From Acidobacteriota bacterium (GTDB lineage Bacteria > Acidobacteriota > Terriglobia > Bryobacterales > Bryobacteraceae): a DNA stretch of 32,273 nt. Within the stretch, counting starts at the first letter, position 1, and each line of letters begins with the position of its first letter. The notes under the pieces were generated by a model. The model made no database searches and was not told where the DNA came from. It saw only the letters and a list, made by a program, of their open reading frames with translations. This document shows positions 15,628 to 23,317 of this stretch, piece by piece. Where the stretch lies: contig JAFDVU010000075.1 of assembly GCA_018268835.1 (NCBI GenBank), positions 1-32,273 of the forward strand, in the 5' to 3' direction. The position numbers were made by a program, and so were the translations under genes.

Positions 15628-17379
15628 ATGCTCAATCGGGGCTCTTCCCATGTCGTGTGCCTGGGCCTGCTCATGTCCGCAGGCGCCTTCGGACAGCAGT
15701 ACAAGATTGCCACCTTCGCTGGAAACGGCACAGCCGGATACCAGGACGGCTCGGACCTGACATCCGTGCAGTTCACGTCGCCCGGCGCCATCGCGCTGGA
15801 TACGAAGGGCGCGCTGTACATCGCCGATACCGGCGGACAGCGCATCCGCATGATCTCCGGCGGCAGCGCCAGCACCATCGCCGGGACGGGTAATTCGGGC
15901 TCGATCACCGGGGACGGGAGCGGAACGGCGACGAGCGTCAACATCTTCAGCCCTGGCGGAATCGTGGTGGCGGGAGACGGCACGGTGTATATCGCCGAGA
16001 CGGGCGGGAATGTCGTCCGCAAAATCAGCGGGAGCAACATCAGCCTCGTGGCGGGGGATGGGAACCCGGGCAACCTGGGGGACGGCGGGGCGGCGACGGC
16101 GGCGGAGTTCACGGGGCCCACGGGGCTGGCTCTGGATGCGGCGGGTAATCTGTACTTCGCAGACACGGGGAACAGCCTGGTGCGACGCATTGACGCCAAG
16201 ACCGGGATCCTCACGAATTATGTGGGCGGCACCGGGCCCACGGGCGGGCGCCTCAGCCATCCGACGGGGCTGTGCTTCGACTCGACCGGCGCGCTGTACA
16301 TCGCCGACAGCGGGAACCGGCGCATTGCCAAGTATGCCAACGGACAACTCACGACGGTGGCGGGCAACGGCAACCTGGGGTCGGGCGGGGACGGCGGTCC
16401 GGCGACGAAGGCGCAGTTGAACAATCCGGTGGGCATCGCCACCGACGCGGCAGGCAACCTGTACATCGCGGATGCCAACAACAGCCGCATCCGCAAGGTG
16501 ACGACAGACGGGAACATTTATACGATCGCGGGCAACGGCGGAATCGGATACACGGGCGACGGCGGCACGGCGACATCGGCGACGCTGAATTTCCCGCGCG
16601 GCGTGGCGGTGGCGCCGGACGGCAGGATCTACGTCGCGGACACGCTGAACAACGTGATCCGGGTGCTGACTCCGACGCAGGCAACAGCGACGGGCGTGAC
16701 CAACGCGGCCAGTTTCGCGCAGCGGATTTCGCCGGGCGCGCTGGCCAGCATCTTCGGCAGCGGATTCGGCGACAGCACGGTGCAGGGCTCTCTGGGGCTA
16801 CTGACCAACACGCTGCCGGTTACGCTCAACTCGGTGCAGGTGACGGTGAACGGCACGGCGGCGCCGTTGCTATTCGTCTCGCCGGGGCAGGTGAACTTCC
16901 AGGTGCCGTGGTCGTCGACGGCCAATTCGTCGGGCAACGCGGCGGTGGCGGTGACGATCAACGGCGGCGCGACCAACTCGATTCAGGTGCCGCTTGTGAG
17001 CGCGGCGCCGGGGCTGTTCAAGATCGGAGACGCGGCCATCGTGCAGAATTATCCGGACTACAGCCTGAACGGCACCGACCATCCGGCGCCGGCGGGAAGC
17101 ACGATCATCGCGTATCTGACGGGCAGCGGTTCGCTTTCGGGCACGGTGGCGGACGGCGCGCCATCGCCGGCGAGTCCCCTGCTGACGATCACCGCGTCGA
17201 AATCGGCGAAGATCGGCACCAGCGACGCGGCGGTTTCGTTCGCGGGGATGGCGCCGGGCTTCGTGGGGCTGGTGCAGTTCAACATCGTGGTGCCGGCGGG
17301 GCTGGCGCCGGGGACGTATCCGCTGACGGTGACGATCGACGGACAGACGTCGAATGCCGGCAATATCGTGGTGAAATAG
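15628..17379 (+). CDS. Exported NHL-repeat protein with Solibacter-type C-terminal domain
   Basis: The protein has 583 residues. The frame stays open upstream to 15184, but that extension crosses the tRNA on the other strand. ATG 15628 gives a signal peptide (VVCLGLLMSAGAFGQ), so it is chosen. Six NHL-type repeats (about 25-350) share GDGG.AT...F..P.G.A.D..G.LYIADT.N..IRK; they form a beta-propeller, probably for binding. From about 355 the TIGR03437-type domain follows: GVTNAASF, PGALASIFGSGF, VNGTAAPLLFVSPGQVNFQV, then PGLFKI and a final beta domain. This domain is strongly expanded in Solibacter relatives and is the best taxonomic pointer here. A surface or periplasmic location is likely; ligand unknown. 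Two small genes follow within a few bases. Confidence 0.93.
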   Translation: MLNRGSSHVVCLGLLMSAGAFGQQYKIATFAGNGTAGYQDGSDLTSVQFTSPGAIALDTKGALYIADTGGQRIRMISGGSASTIAGTGNSGSITGDGSGTATSVNIFSPGGIVVAGDGTVYIAETGGNVVRKISGSNISLVAGDGNPGNLGDGGAATAAEFTGPTGLALDAAGNLYFADTGNSLVRRIDAKTGILTNYVGGTGPTGGRLSHPTGLCFDSTGALYIADSGNRRIAKYANGQLTTVAGNGNLGSGGDGGPATKAQLNNPVGIATDAAGNLYIADANNSRIRKVTTDGNIYTIAGNGGIGYTGDGGTATSATLNFPRGVAVAPDGRIYVADTLNNVIRVLTPTQATATGVTNAASFAQRISPGALASIFGSGFGDSTVQGSLGLLTNTLPVTLNSVQVTVNGTAAPLLFVSPGQVNFQVPWSSTANSSGNAAVAVTINGGATNSIQVPLVSAAPGLFKIGDAAIVQNYPDYSLNGTDHPAPAGSTIIAYLTGSGSLSGTVADGAPSPASPLLTITASKSAKIGTSDAAVSFAGMAPGFVGLVQFNIVVPAGLAPGTYPLTVTIDGQTSNAGNIVVK

Positions 17380-17383
17380 AAAA

Positions 17384-17662
17384 ATGCTGTTTGAAGCCGA
17401 CAAGGTCATGTTCGAGATTTACCGGGAGACGGAGTACACGGGCCGTTACAAGGTGGTCTATTTTACGGAACTGCAGGACCACAACAAGGAGGCCGAGATC
17501 AACCACGCGCTCGCCGGCGAACATTTCTTCGACGGGTTCATCAAGAACTTCCGCAAGGACGAGGCCAAGGAGATCATCGACTCGATTCTTTCGCGGTTGA
17601 ACAGCGGCGAGAAGGTGGATCCGCAGGAAGTCGAGCGGGCGCTCGGCGAGCACATGGCCTGA
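17384..17662 (+). CDS. Small conserved-looking protein, unknown function
   Basis: The product is 92 residues, charged and soluble, with no signal peptide. Notable stretches: MFEIYRETEYTGRYKVVYFT, NHALAGEHFFDGFIKNF, and a helical tail IIDSILSRLNSGEKVDPQEV. It begins 4 nt after the NHL gene stop, without a Shine-Dalgarno, and ends 11 nt before the next gene, so the three are probably one transcript. Base and codon use match the neighbours and the composition is that of a real protein. I recognise no family. Confidence 0.75.
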   Translation: MLFEADKVMFEIYRETEYTGRYKVVYFTELQDHNKEAEINHALAGEHFFDGFIKNFRKDEAKEIIDSILSRLNSGEKVDPQEVERALGEHMA

Positions 17663-17673
17663 GGGCGGGCAGC

Positions 17674-18183
17674 TTGCGGATCACGCGATACCCCAGCATC
17701 AGCGAGACCCAGTTTTCCGGCTGCGTGGCGGCGTTTGTGGATTCGCTCACGGGCGAGTTGAACGCCGCGGCGAGCGCGCTGCGCCGCCTTGAAGGGCAGG
17801 GCAAAGGACGCGCCTTCGCTTACGAGATGACGCTGGACCAGCACCGCTACGGCGCTCTGATCGTGCTGGACCGGTGGAACGCGCTCGTGACGGCGTTCGG
17901 CGAACACCTGGAACTGGCGACGCGCGCGGAGATGGTGCGCGCGGCGGCGGGGCGGGTGCGCGCGGCGGAGGAAATTCTGGCGCGCGCGAATGCGCTGCTC
18001 GACGGCGCGGAGAGTTATGCCGCCGAGGTGGTGGCGGCGTGTCTCATGGCGTGGCAATCGGTGAGCGGAATCTTCGCGCAGGAGCGCGAGGATGCCGGGC
18101 AGGCGGCGAAACTGGGGCCGATGCTGCCGGAGGAATACCGGGAGGCGCGGCGGATCTTCCTGGAAGACCTGGCCGCGCGGTAA
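17674..18183 (+). CDS. Alpha-helical protein of unknown function
   Basis: The product has 169 residues, is Ala/Arg/Glu-rich and almost entirely helical (FVDSLTGELNAAASALRRLE, ATRAEMVRAAAGRVRAAEEI, EEYREARRIFLEDLAAR). A stretch of weak heptad periodicity suggests a helical bundle. The best start is TTG 17674 (LRITRYPSIS); no Shine-Dalgarno is clear and an internal GTG near 17725 is possible. It is the last gene of the NHL transcript and converges on the DsbA-like gene. No family recognised. Confidence 0.65.
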   Translation: MRITRYPSISETQFSGCVAAFVDSLTGELNAAASALRRLEGQGKGRAFAYEMTLDQHRYGALIVLDRWNALVTAFGEHLELATRAEMVRAAAGRVRAAEEILARANALLDGAESYAAEVVAACLMAWQSVSGIFAQEREDAGQAAKLGPMLPEEYREARRIFLEDLAAR

Positions 18184-18215
18184 GACGGTGCAGCCCTCAA
18201 GAAAGCAGGCCGACC

Positions 18216-18950
18216 CTACTTGGACAGCGACTTCAGCTTTTCGTCGAAAACCTGGAAGGGCATGGCGCCGATGACGAGTTCGCCGTCCACGCCGTCGGGG
18301 AGGCTCTTGCCGACGACGAACGTCGGGGTGCCGTTGGCGCCGACCTTCATGGCTTCGAGCACATCGTTCTGCACCTTCTCTTTGTACTTACCGCTCTCGA
18401 CGCAGGCGCGCAGGGCCTTGGAATCGATCTTCAACTCGTCGGCGAAGCCCACGATGTGGTCGATGTCGAGCTTATCCGGATTCTTGCCCATCATGTCGCG
18501 CAGTTCCCAGAACTTGTTCTGGTCGCCGGCGCAGCGCGCCGCCTGAGCCGCGCGCATGGCGTTGGAGTGGAAGTCGAGCGGCAGGTCCTTACTGAAGAAG
18601 CGCACCTTCCCGGTGTCGATGTAGTTCTTCTTGATCTCGGGGAAGGATGCGATGTGGAAGCGCTGGCAGAAGGGGCACTGGTAGTCGGTGAACTCGACAA
18701 TGGTGAGGGGCGCGTCCACGTTGCCGAGCATGTGGACTCCGGCGAGGTCGGTGAGTTTGGCGTGCGTGGGGGCGTCTTCGGCGGGCGCGGCGGGCTTGGC
18801 CTGCTGTTTCTCCAGCAACTGGCGGATCTGGCGGAGTTCCTGAAGGATTTGGTCGGCCTGCTGCCGGGTGATGCCCTGGTCGGCCCCCTGGGCGCGCGCC
18901 GGGGCGATGGCCAGGGCGGCGCCAAGCGTTATCGTCAACAGAGTTTTCAT
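18216..18950 (-). CDS. Exported DsbA-like thiol oxidoreductase
   Basis: The 244-residue protein has a signal peptide (LLTITLGAALAIAPARA), a helical coiled-coil stretch (QILQELRQIRQLLEKQQ), then a thioredoxin-fold DsbA domain (DSBA/thioredoxin_4 type). The active site is CPFC (Cys92, Cys95) in IVEFTDYQCPFCQRF. The cis-Pro loop is GTPTFVVG, and a helical insertion with a further Cys (ARCAGDQNKFWELRD) follows. It probably oxidises or isomerises disulfides in the periplasm. Its ATG overlaps the stop of the methyltransferase gene (ATGA), so it is the third gene of the hom operon. The N-terminal coiled coil could dimerise it, as in DsbC/DsbG or Com1-like proteins. Confidence 0.92.
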   Translation of the reverse strand: MKTLLTITLGAALAIAPARAQGADQGITRQQADQILQELRQIRQLLEKQQAKPAAPAEDAPTHAKLTDLAGVHMLGNVDAPLTIVEFTDYQCPFCQRFHIASFPEIKKNYIDTGKVRFFSKDLPLDFHSNAMRAAQAARCAGDQNKFWELRDMMGKNPDKLDIDHIVGFADELKIDSKALRACVESGKYKEKVQNDVLEAMKVGANGTPTFVVGKSLPDGVDGELVIGAMPFQVFDEKLKSLSK

Positions 18951-19633
18951 TGGGCTACCTGCTTCTTGATGAACACCAGGATGTACTGGCTGTTCGGGAT
19001 GTGTTCCTTCTCGGCAATCAGGTGGAAGCTGTTGGCCTCGACCTCTTTGATCACGTCCGGCATATCGAGGCGGATGTGCTGCATGGCGCGGCCGCCGGGC
19101 ATGGCCTCGGGCCGCTTGTAATACTCGACGATGACGAGACGGCCTTCGGGCTTGAGGGCCTTGTAGATGCCGGCGAGCATGTCCGCGGGGTAATCGAAGT
19201 GATGGTAGACGTCGAGGGCGAGCGCAACATCGACGGCGTTTGCCGGCAGGTGCGGGTCCTTATCCGCGCCCTTCACGAAGGTGACATTTTGCAGCTTCAG
19301 GGTTTCGACGCGCTGCTTCGCGCCGGCCAGAAAATCGTCGAAGATGTCTTCGGCGATGACCTTGCCTTCGGGGCCGACGCGGCGGCTGAGGAAGGGCAGC
19401 ATGAAGCCGATGCCGGTGCCCACGTCGGCCACGGTCATGCCGGGGCGGATGCCGGCCGTGCGCATGAGTTCGCCGGGCTTTTCCTGCTGGTCGCGCTCAG
19501 GGTTGGCGAGCACCTTGGCCATGTTGGCGCGCTGGTCTTGGGTCTGGTAGCCGGAGTTGGCCTGAGACGCCACCTGGGCGGCGAGCCCGCCGGCGAAGAT
19601 CAGCAGCGCGAATGGGCGGACGAACCGGTTCAT
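18947..19633 (-). CDS. SAM-dependent methyltransferase with signal peptide
   Basis: The 228-residue class I methyltransferase has motif I VADVGTGIGFMLPFL, the acidic residue after strand 2 in VIAEDIFDDFL, and the post-motif ALALDVYHHFDYPADMLAGI. It also has KPEGRLVIVEYYKRPE. ATG 19633 overlaps the hom stop (ATGA) and gives an N-terminus MNRFVRPFALLIFAGGLAAQ that looks like a signal peptide. That is odd for an enzyme needing S-adenosylmethionine, normally absent from the periplasm. Either the segment anchors it to the inner membrane facing inward, or the protein is exported and the fold reused. The substrate is unknown. It sits between hom and the DsbA-like gene in one coupled operon. Confidence 0.88.
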   Translation of the reverse strand: MNRFVRPFALLIFAGGLAAQVASQANSGYQTQDQRANMAKVLANPERDQQEKPGELMRTAGIRPGMTVADVGTGIGFMLPFLSRRVGPEGKVIAEDIFDDFLAGAKQRVETLKLQNVTFVKGADKDPHLPANAVDVALALDVYHHFDYPADMLAGIYKALKPEGRLVIVEYYKRPEAMPGGRAMQHIRLDMPDVIKEVEANSFHLIAEKEHIPNSQYILVFIKKQVAQ

Positions 19634-20931
19634 AACGCTGTCTCCATGGGGAGGGCCAGGGGCGCCTCGGTCATGAAATCGAGTTGCGCCATCTCTTCGA
19701 GGGCCTCGGCGATGGATTGCTCGGTAGTCTGCTCGGTGGTGATCACGAAGGGGAGGTCGTGCTTGGTGTCGCAGGGTTCCTGCAGGACCGCCTCGAGCCC
19801 GATGCTCTTGCTGGCCAGGATGCCGGCGAGGCGCGCGATGATGCCGGCGCGATCGTTGACGCGGAAGCGCAGGTAGTAGGCGCGGCGTTGCAGCCGGACG
19901 CTGACCGGCTTGTTCTCGCCGAGGCGTTCGTGGGCGAAGGGGGAGACGCGCTCGGGGCTGCCGCCGCGAATTTCGCGGGCGACACGCATGAGGTCGCTGA
20001 CCACGGCGACTCCGGTGGGATGCCCCGCGCCCCAACCGTAGTAGAACGTGTCTTCGCCGAACATGCCCTTGACCCAGACGGCGTTGTAGGGGCCTTGCAC
20101 GCCGGCCAGGATGGTGGAGGTCGGGATGAGTGCCGGGCGCACGAAGAGGATCAATCCGTCGGCGGTTTTGCGTCCGCCGCAAAGGAGCCGGATGGTGTGC
20201 TTCAACTGCCGGGCGTACTGAAAATCGAGGGGCGTGATGCGGCGGATGCCCTCCATGAAGATGTCGGAGGGGGTGATCTTTTCGCCGAAGGCGAGGGCGG
20301 CGAGGAGGACGAGTTTGCTGCGCGCATCGTAGCCATCGACGTCGGCGCTGGGGTCGGCTTCGGCATAGCCGAGGCGCTGAGCTTCCTCGATCATGGCGGC
20401 CATGGGGGCGCCGCGTTTTTCGATCTCGGTGAGGATGTAGTTGCAGGTGCCGTTGAGGATGCCGTAGAGGGCCTGGATGCGGTCGCCGGAGATGCCTTCG
20501 CGCAGCACGGCGTGGATCGGGATGCCGCCGCAGACGCTGGCTTCCATCGCGACGTTGATGCCCGCCTGAATCGCGCGGTCCCAGATTTCCGGGCCGCTGG
20601 CGGCCATGAGCTCCTTGTTGGCGGTGACCACGCTCTTGCCGTTGGCGATGGCGGCGTCGACGATTTCACGCGCGACGGTGGTGCCGCCCACGAGTTCGGC
20701 GACGATCTGCACGTCGGGGTGAGTGACGACGTCGCGCCAGTCGGCGGTCTTGATCACGTCACCGAGGGCGGCGGGGATGCTCTTGGTGTGCACCGAGCGG
20801 CTGCACACGCTGACGACCTTGAGTTTGTAGCCGAGTTTCCGTTCGATCTGTTCCCCGTTTTCGGCCAGGATGGCAAGCGTGCTGGAGCCAACGTTGCCCA
20901 GCCCGACAATACCCAGTTTGACTTCCTGCAT
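19630..20931 (-). CDS. hom: Homoserine dehydrogenase
   Basis: The 433-residue enzyme reduces aspartate semialdehyde to homoserine with NAD(P)H, on the route to threonine and methionine. The N-terminal Rossmann motif is GIVGLGNVGS (residues 7-16), followed by ELVGGTTVAREIV and GKSVVTANKELMA. The catalytic domain has GTCNYILTEIEKRG and DPSADVDGYDARSKLVLLA, and the C-terminus is an ACT regulatory domain (YYLRFRVNDRAGIIARLAGI), so feedback control by threonine is likely. Length is normal for the monofunctional ACT-bearing enzyme. A -10 box 8 nt before the ATG and no Shine-Dalgarno suggest a leaderless message. The stop overlaps the next gene by ATGA. Confidence 0.97.
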   Translation of the reverse strand: MQEVKLGIVGLGNVGSSTLAILAENGEQIERKLGYKLKVVSVCSRSVHTKSIPAALGDVIKTADWRDVVTHPDVQIVAELVGGTTVAREIVDAAIANGKSVVTANKELMAASGPEIWDRAIQAGINVAMEASVCGGIPIHAVLREGISGDRIQALYGILNGTCNYILTEIEKRGAPMAAMIEEAQRLGYAEADPSADVDGYDARSKLVLLAALAFGEKITPSDIFMEGIRRITPLDFQYARQLKHTIRLLCGGRKTADGLILFVRPALIPTSTILAGVQGPYNAVWVKGMFGEDTFYYGWGAGHPTGVAVVSDLMRVAREIRGGSPERVSPFAHERLGENKPVSVRLQRRAYYLRFRVNDRAGIIARLAGILASKSIGLEAVLQEPCDTKHDLPFVITTEQTTEQSIAEALEEMAQLDFMTEAPLALPMETAL

Positions 20932-20939
20932 ATTGTTTC

Positions 20940-20945
20940 ATGATA
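20940..20945 (-). promoter_or_regulatory. -10 box of hom, leaderless spacing
   Basis: TATCAT, preceded by TGC (extended -10 like), ends 8 nt before the hom ATG at 20931. The gap holds no Shine-Dalgarno. Confidence 0.55.
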
Positions 20946-20950
20946 GCAGC

Positions 20951-20998
20951 GGCGGATTGGGGGCCCGCTCGGATTGATCGACAGGCCCGGAATCCGCC
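20951..20998. repeat. Long inverted repeat upstream of hom
   Basis: GGCGGATT (20951-20958) pairs with AATCCGCC (20991-20998). Inside it, after a 2-nt mismatch, GGGCC pairs with GGCCC, giving an almost continuous stem of about 15 pairs with an 18-nt loop. It sits just upstream of the hom -10 box and downstream of alaC, so it could terminate alaC transcription or control hom. No T tract is seen. Confidence 0.5.
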
Positions 20999-21040
20999 GG
21001 GCGACAGGTTCGTGCGCTGACGCGAGGAGGGGTTTCGATT

Positions 21041-21073
21041 CGATCCAAAGGTCGGCCGGAGGCCGACGCTACT
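21041..21073. repeat. Palindromic repeat, box B copy
   Basis: CGATCCAAAG is followed by a perfect hairpin GTCGGCC GGA GGCCGAC, then GCTAC. The same unit occurs at 32125-32154 and 32244-32273. It is REP-like and lies 3' of alaC. Confidence 0.75.
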
Positions 21074-21090
21074 CGAGGAAGTCTGGAGCG

Positions 21091-22275
21091 TTACGACTTC
21101 AGGAAGTGGCCGATGGAGCGGGTTGCCTGGCGCAGGCGGTGTTCGTTTTCGATGAAGGCGAAACGGACGTGGCCTTCTCCGAGAGGGCCGAAGCCGATGC
21201 CGGGAGAGACCGCGACCTGCGCTTTTTGCAGCAGCAGCTTGGCGAATTCGAGCGAGCCGCCTTCGCGGTAGCGTTCGGGAATCGGCGCCCATAGGAACAT
21301 GGACCCCTTGGGCGGCTCGACCGGCCATCCGGCGCGCTTGAGGCCGGTGACCAGCACATCGCGGCGCTTCTGGTAGGTGGCGCAGATCTTCTTCGTATCC
21401 TCCTCGCACTCCCTGAGAGCGATGATGGAGGCGATCTGGATGGGCTGGAACACGCCGTAATCCAGGTAGCTCTTGATGCGTGCCAGCGCGGCGATCATCT
21501 TCGGGTTGCCGACGCAGAAGCCGACGCGCCAGCCGGCCATGTTGTAGCTTTTGGAGAGCGAGAAAATCTCGACCGCGATCTCCTTGGCGCCTTCCACTTC
21601 GAGGATGCTGGGCGGCTTGTAGCCGTCGAAGCCGAGATCGGCGTAGGCGAAATCGTGCACCACGAGGGTGCCGTGATGGCGCGCGAGGCGGACGATCTCC
21701 TTCATGAAGTCCAGATCCACGCAGGTGGTGGTCGGGTTGTGCGGGAAAGAGATCAGCAGCACCTTGGGTTTGCGGTCGGAGGTGCGATAGAGATCCTCGA
21801 GGCGGTTGAGGAAGGTCGCCGCGTCCGGCATGGGCAGCATGCAGGCGTGGCCTTCAGCCATGAGCACGCCGTACTGATGGATCGGGTAGGCGGGATTGGG
21901 CGAGACCACGGCGTCGCCGGGACCGACGATGGCGAACAGCAGGTGGGCGAGCGCGTCCTTGGCGCCCATGGTGACGATGGCTTCCTTATCGGGATCGAGT
22001 TCGACCCCGTAATTCCTCTGGTAGCGTTTGACAATCTCTTCGCGGAGCTTGGGAATACCGCGCGATATGCTGTAGCGGTGGTTGCGCGGCAACCGGGCCG
22101 CCTCGATCAGCTTGTTGACTACGACGCGCGGCGATGCGCCGTCCGGATTGCCCATTCCGAGATCGATTACGTCGATCTGTTCCGCGCGTGCGCGTGCCCG
22201 CATCTCGTTGATGACGGCGAACACGTAGGGCGGCAGTTTCGAAATCCGGTAAAACTCTTCAGAATTTTGGGGCAT
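21091..22275 (-). CDS. alaC: Alanine-forming aminotransferase AlaC type
   Basis: This 394-residue PLP-dependent class I aminotransferase transfers an amino group between glutamate and pyruvate. It resembles E. coli AlaC closely along its length: ISKLPPYVFAVINEM, DVIDLGMGNPDGASP, YSISRGIPKLREEI, NPAYPIHQYGVL, then FPHNPTTTC, VVHDFAYADLGFDG, and the PLP lysine in SLSKSYNMAGWRVGF. It ends VAVSPGIGFGPLGEGHVRFA. The frame is open far upstream, but the conserved region starts near MPQNSEEFYRISK. ATG 22275 is preferred to ATG 22284 because TAGAAT (22283-22288) lies 7 nt before it, overlapping the upstream ATG. Proximity to hom hints at a role in amino acid supply, and some relatives act on diaminopimelate, so the substrate is slightly uncertain. 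Confidence 0.9.
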   Translation of the reverse strand: MPQNSEEFYRISKLPPYVFAVINEMRARARAEQIDVIDLGMGNPDGASPRVVVNKLIEAARLPRNHRYSISRGIPKLREEIVKRYQRNYGVELDPDKEAIVTMGAKDALAHLLFAIVGPGDAVVSPNPAYPIHQYGVLMAEGHACMLPMPDAATFLNRLEDLYRTSDRKPKVLLISFPHNPTTTCVDLDFMKEIVRLARHHGTLVVHDFAYADLGFDGYKPPSILEVEGAKEIAVEIFSLSKSYNMAGWRVGFCVGNPKMIAALARIKSYLDYGVFQPIQIASIIALRECEEDTKKICATYQKRRDVLVTGLKRAGWPVEPPKGSMFLWAPIPERYREGGSLEFAKLLLQKAQVAVSPGIGFGPLGEGHVRFAFIENEHRLRQATRSIGHFLKS

Positions 22276-22282
22276 TCCTTCC

Positions 22283-22288
22283 ATTCTA
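22283..22288 (-). promoter_or_regulatory. -10 box of alaC, leaderless spacing
   Basis: TAGAAT ends 7 nt before ATG 22275, so transcription would begin at the start codon. A divergent TACAAT for the methyltransferase gene lies 34 bp away. Confidence 0.5.
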
Positions 22289-22306
22289 ACCACGACCCGC
22301 TCCGCA

Positions 22307-23278
22307 ATGGGCGCGGCGACGCTACAATCGTGGTTTCCGAATGCGAGCGCGCCCGTGGTGAATTTTTCGTGCAATCTGTGCGGCAGGTGGAACGAGGTGG
22401 AACAGTTCGCCACCGAACCGGCGACGTGCCCGTGCGGGTCCAATGTGCGGCTGCGCGCGCTGATCCACCTGCTCTCGCTGGAGTTGTTCGGGCGGAGCCT
22501 GCCGCTCGACGCGTTTCCGCGCATGAAATCGATCCGCGGGCTGGGGATGTCGGACAAGGAGTGCTGCGCGGCGCTGCTGGCGGAGAAGTTCGATTACACC
22601 AACACGTACTACGATCGCGAGCCAAAGTTCGACTCCTCGCGGCGCGACGAATCGTTGTGGGGGCAGTACGACTTCATCCTGTCGGCGGACGTGCTGGAGC
22701 ACGTGGGACCGCCGGTGGAGGCCACGCTGGAGCAGCTTTGCCGCATGCTCAAGCCGCGCGGGTTCCTGGGGGTGACGATCTTCTGCGCGCCCACGGACCG
22801 GATGCGGGAGCACTTCCCGCAACTGCACGAGTACCGGGTGGTGCCGCTGGGGGATTCGCAGGTGCTGATCAACCGGCGCGCGGATGGGACGCTGGAGATC
22901 ACCGGCGACCTGATCTTCCACGGGGGCAGCGGGGCGACGCTGGAAATGCGCGAGTTCGGCGCCACCGCGCTGCGCGAGAAACTGACCGCGGCCGGCTTTC
23001 GCGAAATCGACTTCCTGACGGAGAACGTGCCGGAGATCGGGGTCTACTTCGATCACGACGTCTCGCAGCCGCTGATCGCGCGCAAGGAGCGGTTCGCGAT
23101 GGAGGGCCGAGCCATCGCCGAATTCGCCGACGCGCTGCGCGACGCGCAAGCAGAGACGGCGGCGGCGCGCGAACAGGCGGAGCGGCTGGCGCGGCAGATG
23201 CGGCTGGCCGCGGAATCGCGGTGGGTGAAGCTGGGCCGCCGGCTGGGCGTGGGCCCGGAACTGGGCAGCCCGGAATAG
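22307..23278 (+). CDS. Class I methyltransferase with N-terminal zinc ribbon and coiled-coil tail
   Basis: The protein has up to 323 residues. A four-Cys cluster (CNLC at 22-25, CPCG at 41-44) suggests a zinc ribbon. A methyltransferase core of the Methyltransf_11/23 type follows: YDFILSADVLEHVGPPVEA, LCRMLKPRGFLGVTIFC, and a late GFREIDFLTE. The C-terminal 60 residues form a coiled coil (FADALRDAQAETAAAREQAE) ending in a basic tail. The classical SAM glycine motif is weak or replaced. Such zinc-ribbon methyltransferases often sit in glycan or O-antigen loci, but none is visible here. The start is uncertain: ATG 22307 is longest, while GTG 22355 fits the TACAAT box and starts just before the cysteines. 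It is divergent from alaC and convergent with the S41 gene. Confidence 0.85.
   Translation: MGAATLQSWFPNASAPVVNFSCNLCGRWNEVEQFATEPATCPCGSNVRLRALIHLLSLELFGRSLPLDAFPRMKSIRGLGMSDKECCAALLAEKFDYTNTYYDREPKFDSSRRDESLWGQYDFILSADVLEHVGPPVEATLEQLCRMLKPRGFLGVTIFCAPTDRMREHFPQLHEYRVVPLGDSQVLINRRADGTLEITGDLIFHGGSGATLEMREFGATALREKLTAAGFREIDFLTENVPEIGVYFDHDVSQPLIARKERFAMEGRAIAEFADALRDAQAETAAAREQAERLARQMRLAAESRWVKLGRRLGVGPELGSPE
22323..22328 (+). promoter_or_regulatory. -10 box for the zinc-ribbon methyltransferase
   Basis: TACAAT on the plus strand lies inside the frame when ATG 22307 is used as start, but 26 nt before the in-frame GTG 22355. If real, it argues for the later start. Confidence 0.4.
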
Positions 23279-23280
23279 GC

Positions 23281-23317
23281 GGGCCGGCGCCGATGGGGGC
23301 CGGCAGCCGGCGCTACT
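23281..23317. repeat. GC-rich palindromic repeat between convergent genes
   Basis: GCCGGC occurs at 23283-23288 and 23299-23304 and can pair with a 10-nt loop. A further CAGCCGGCGCTAC resembles the end of the box B repeats (GACGCTAC). It fills the gap between the methyltransferase and protease stops and may act as a two-way terminator. Confidence 0.45.
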
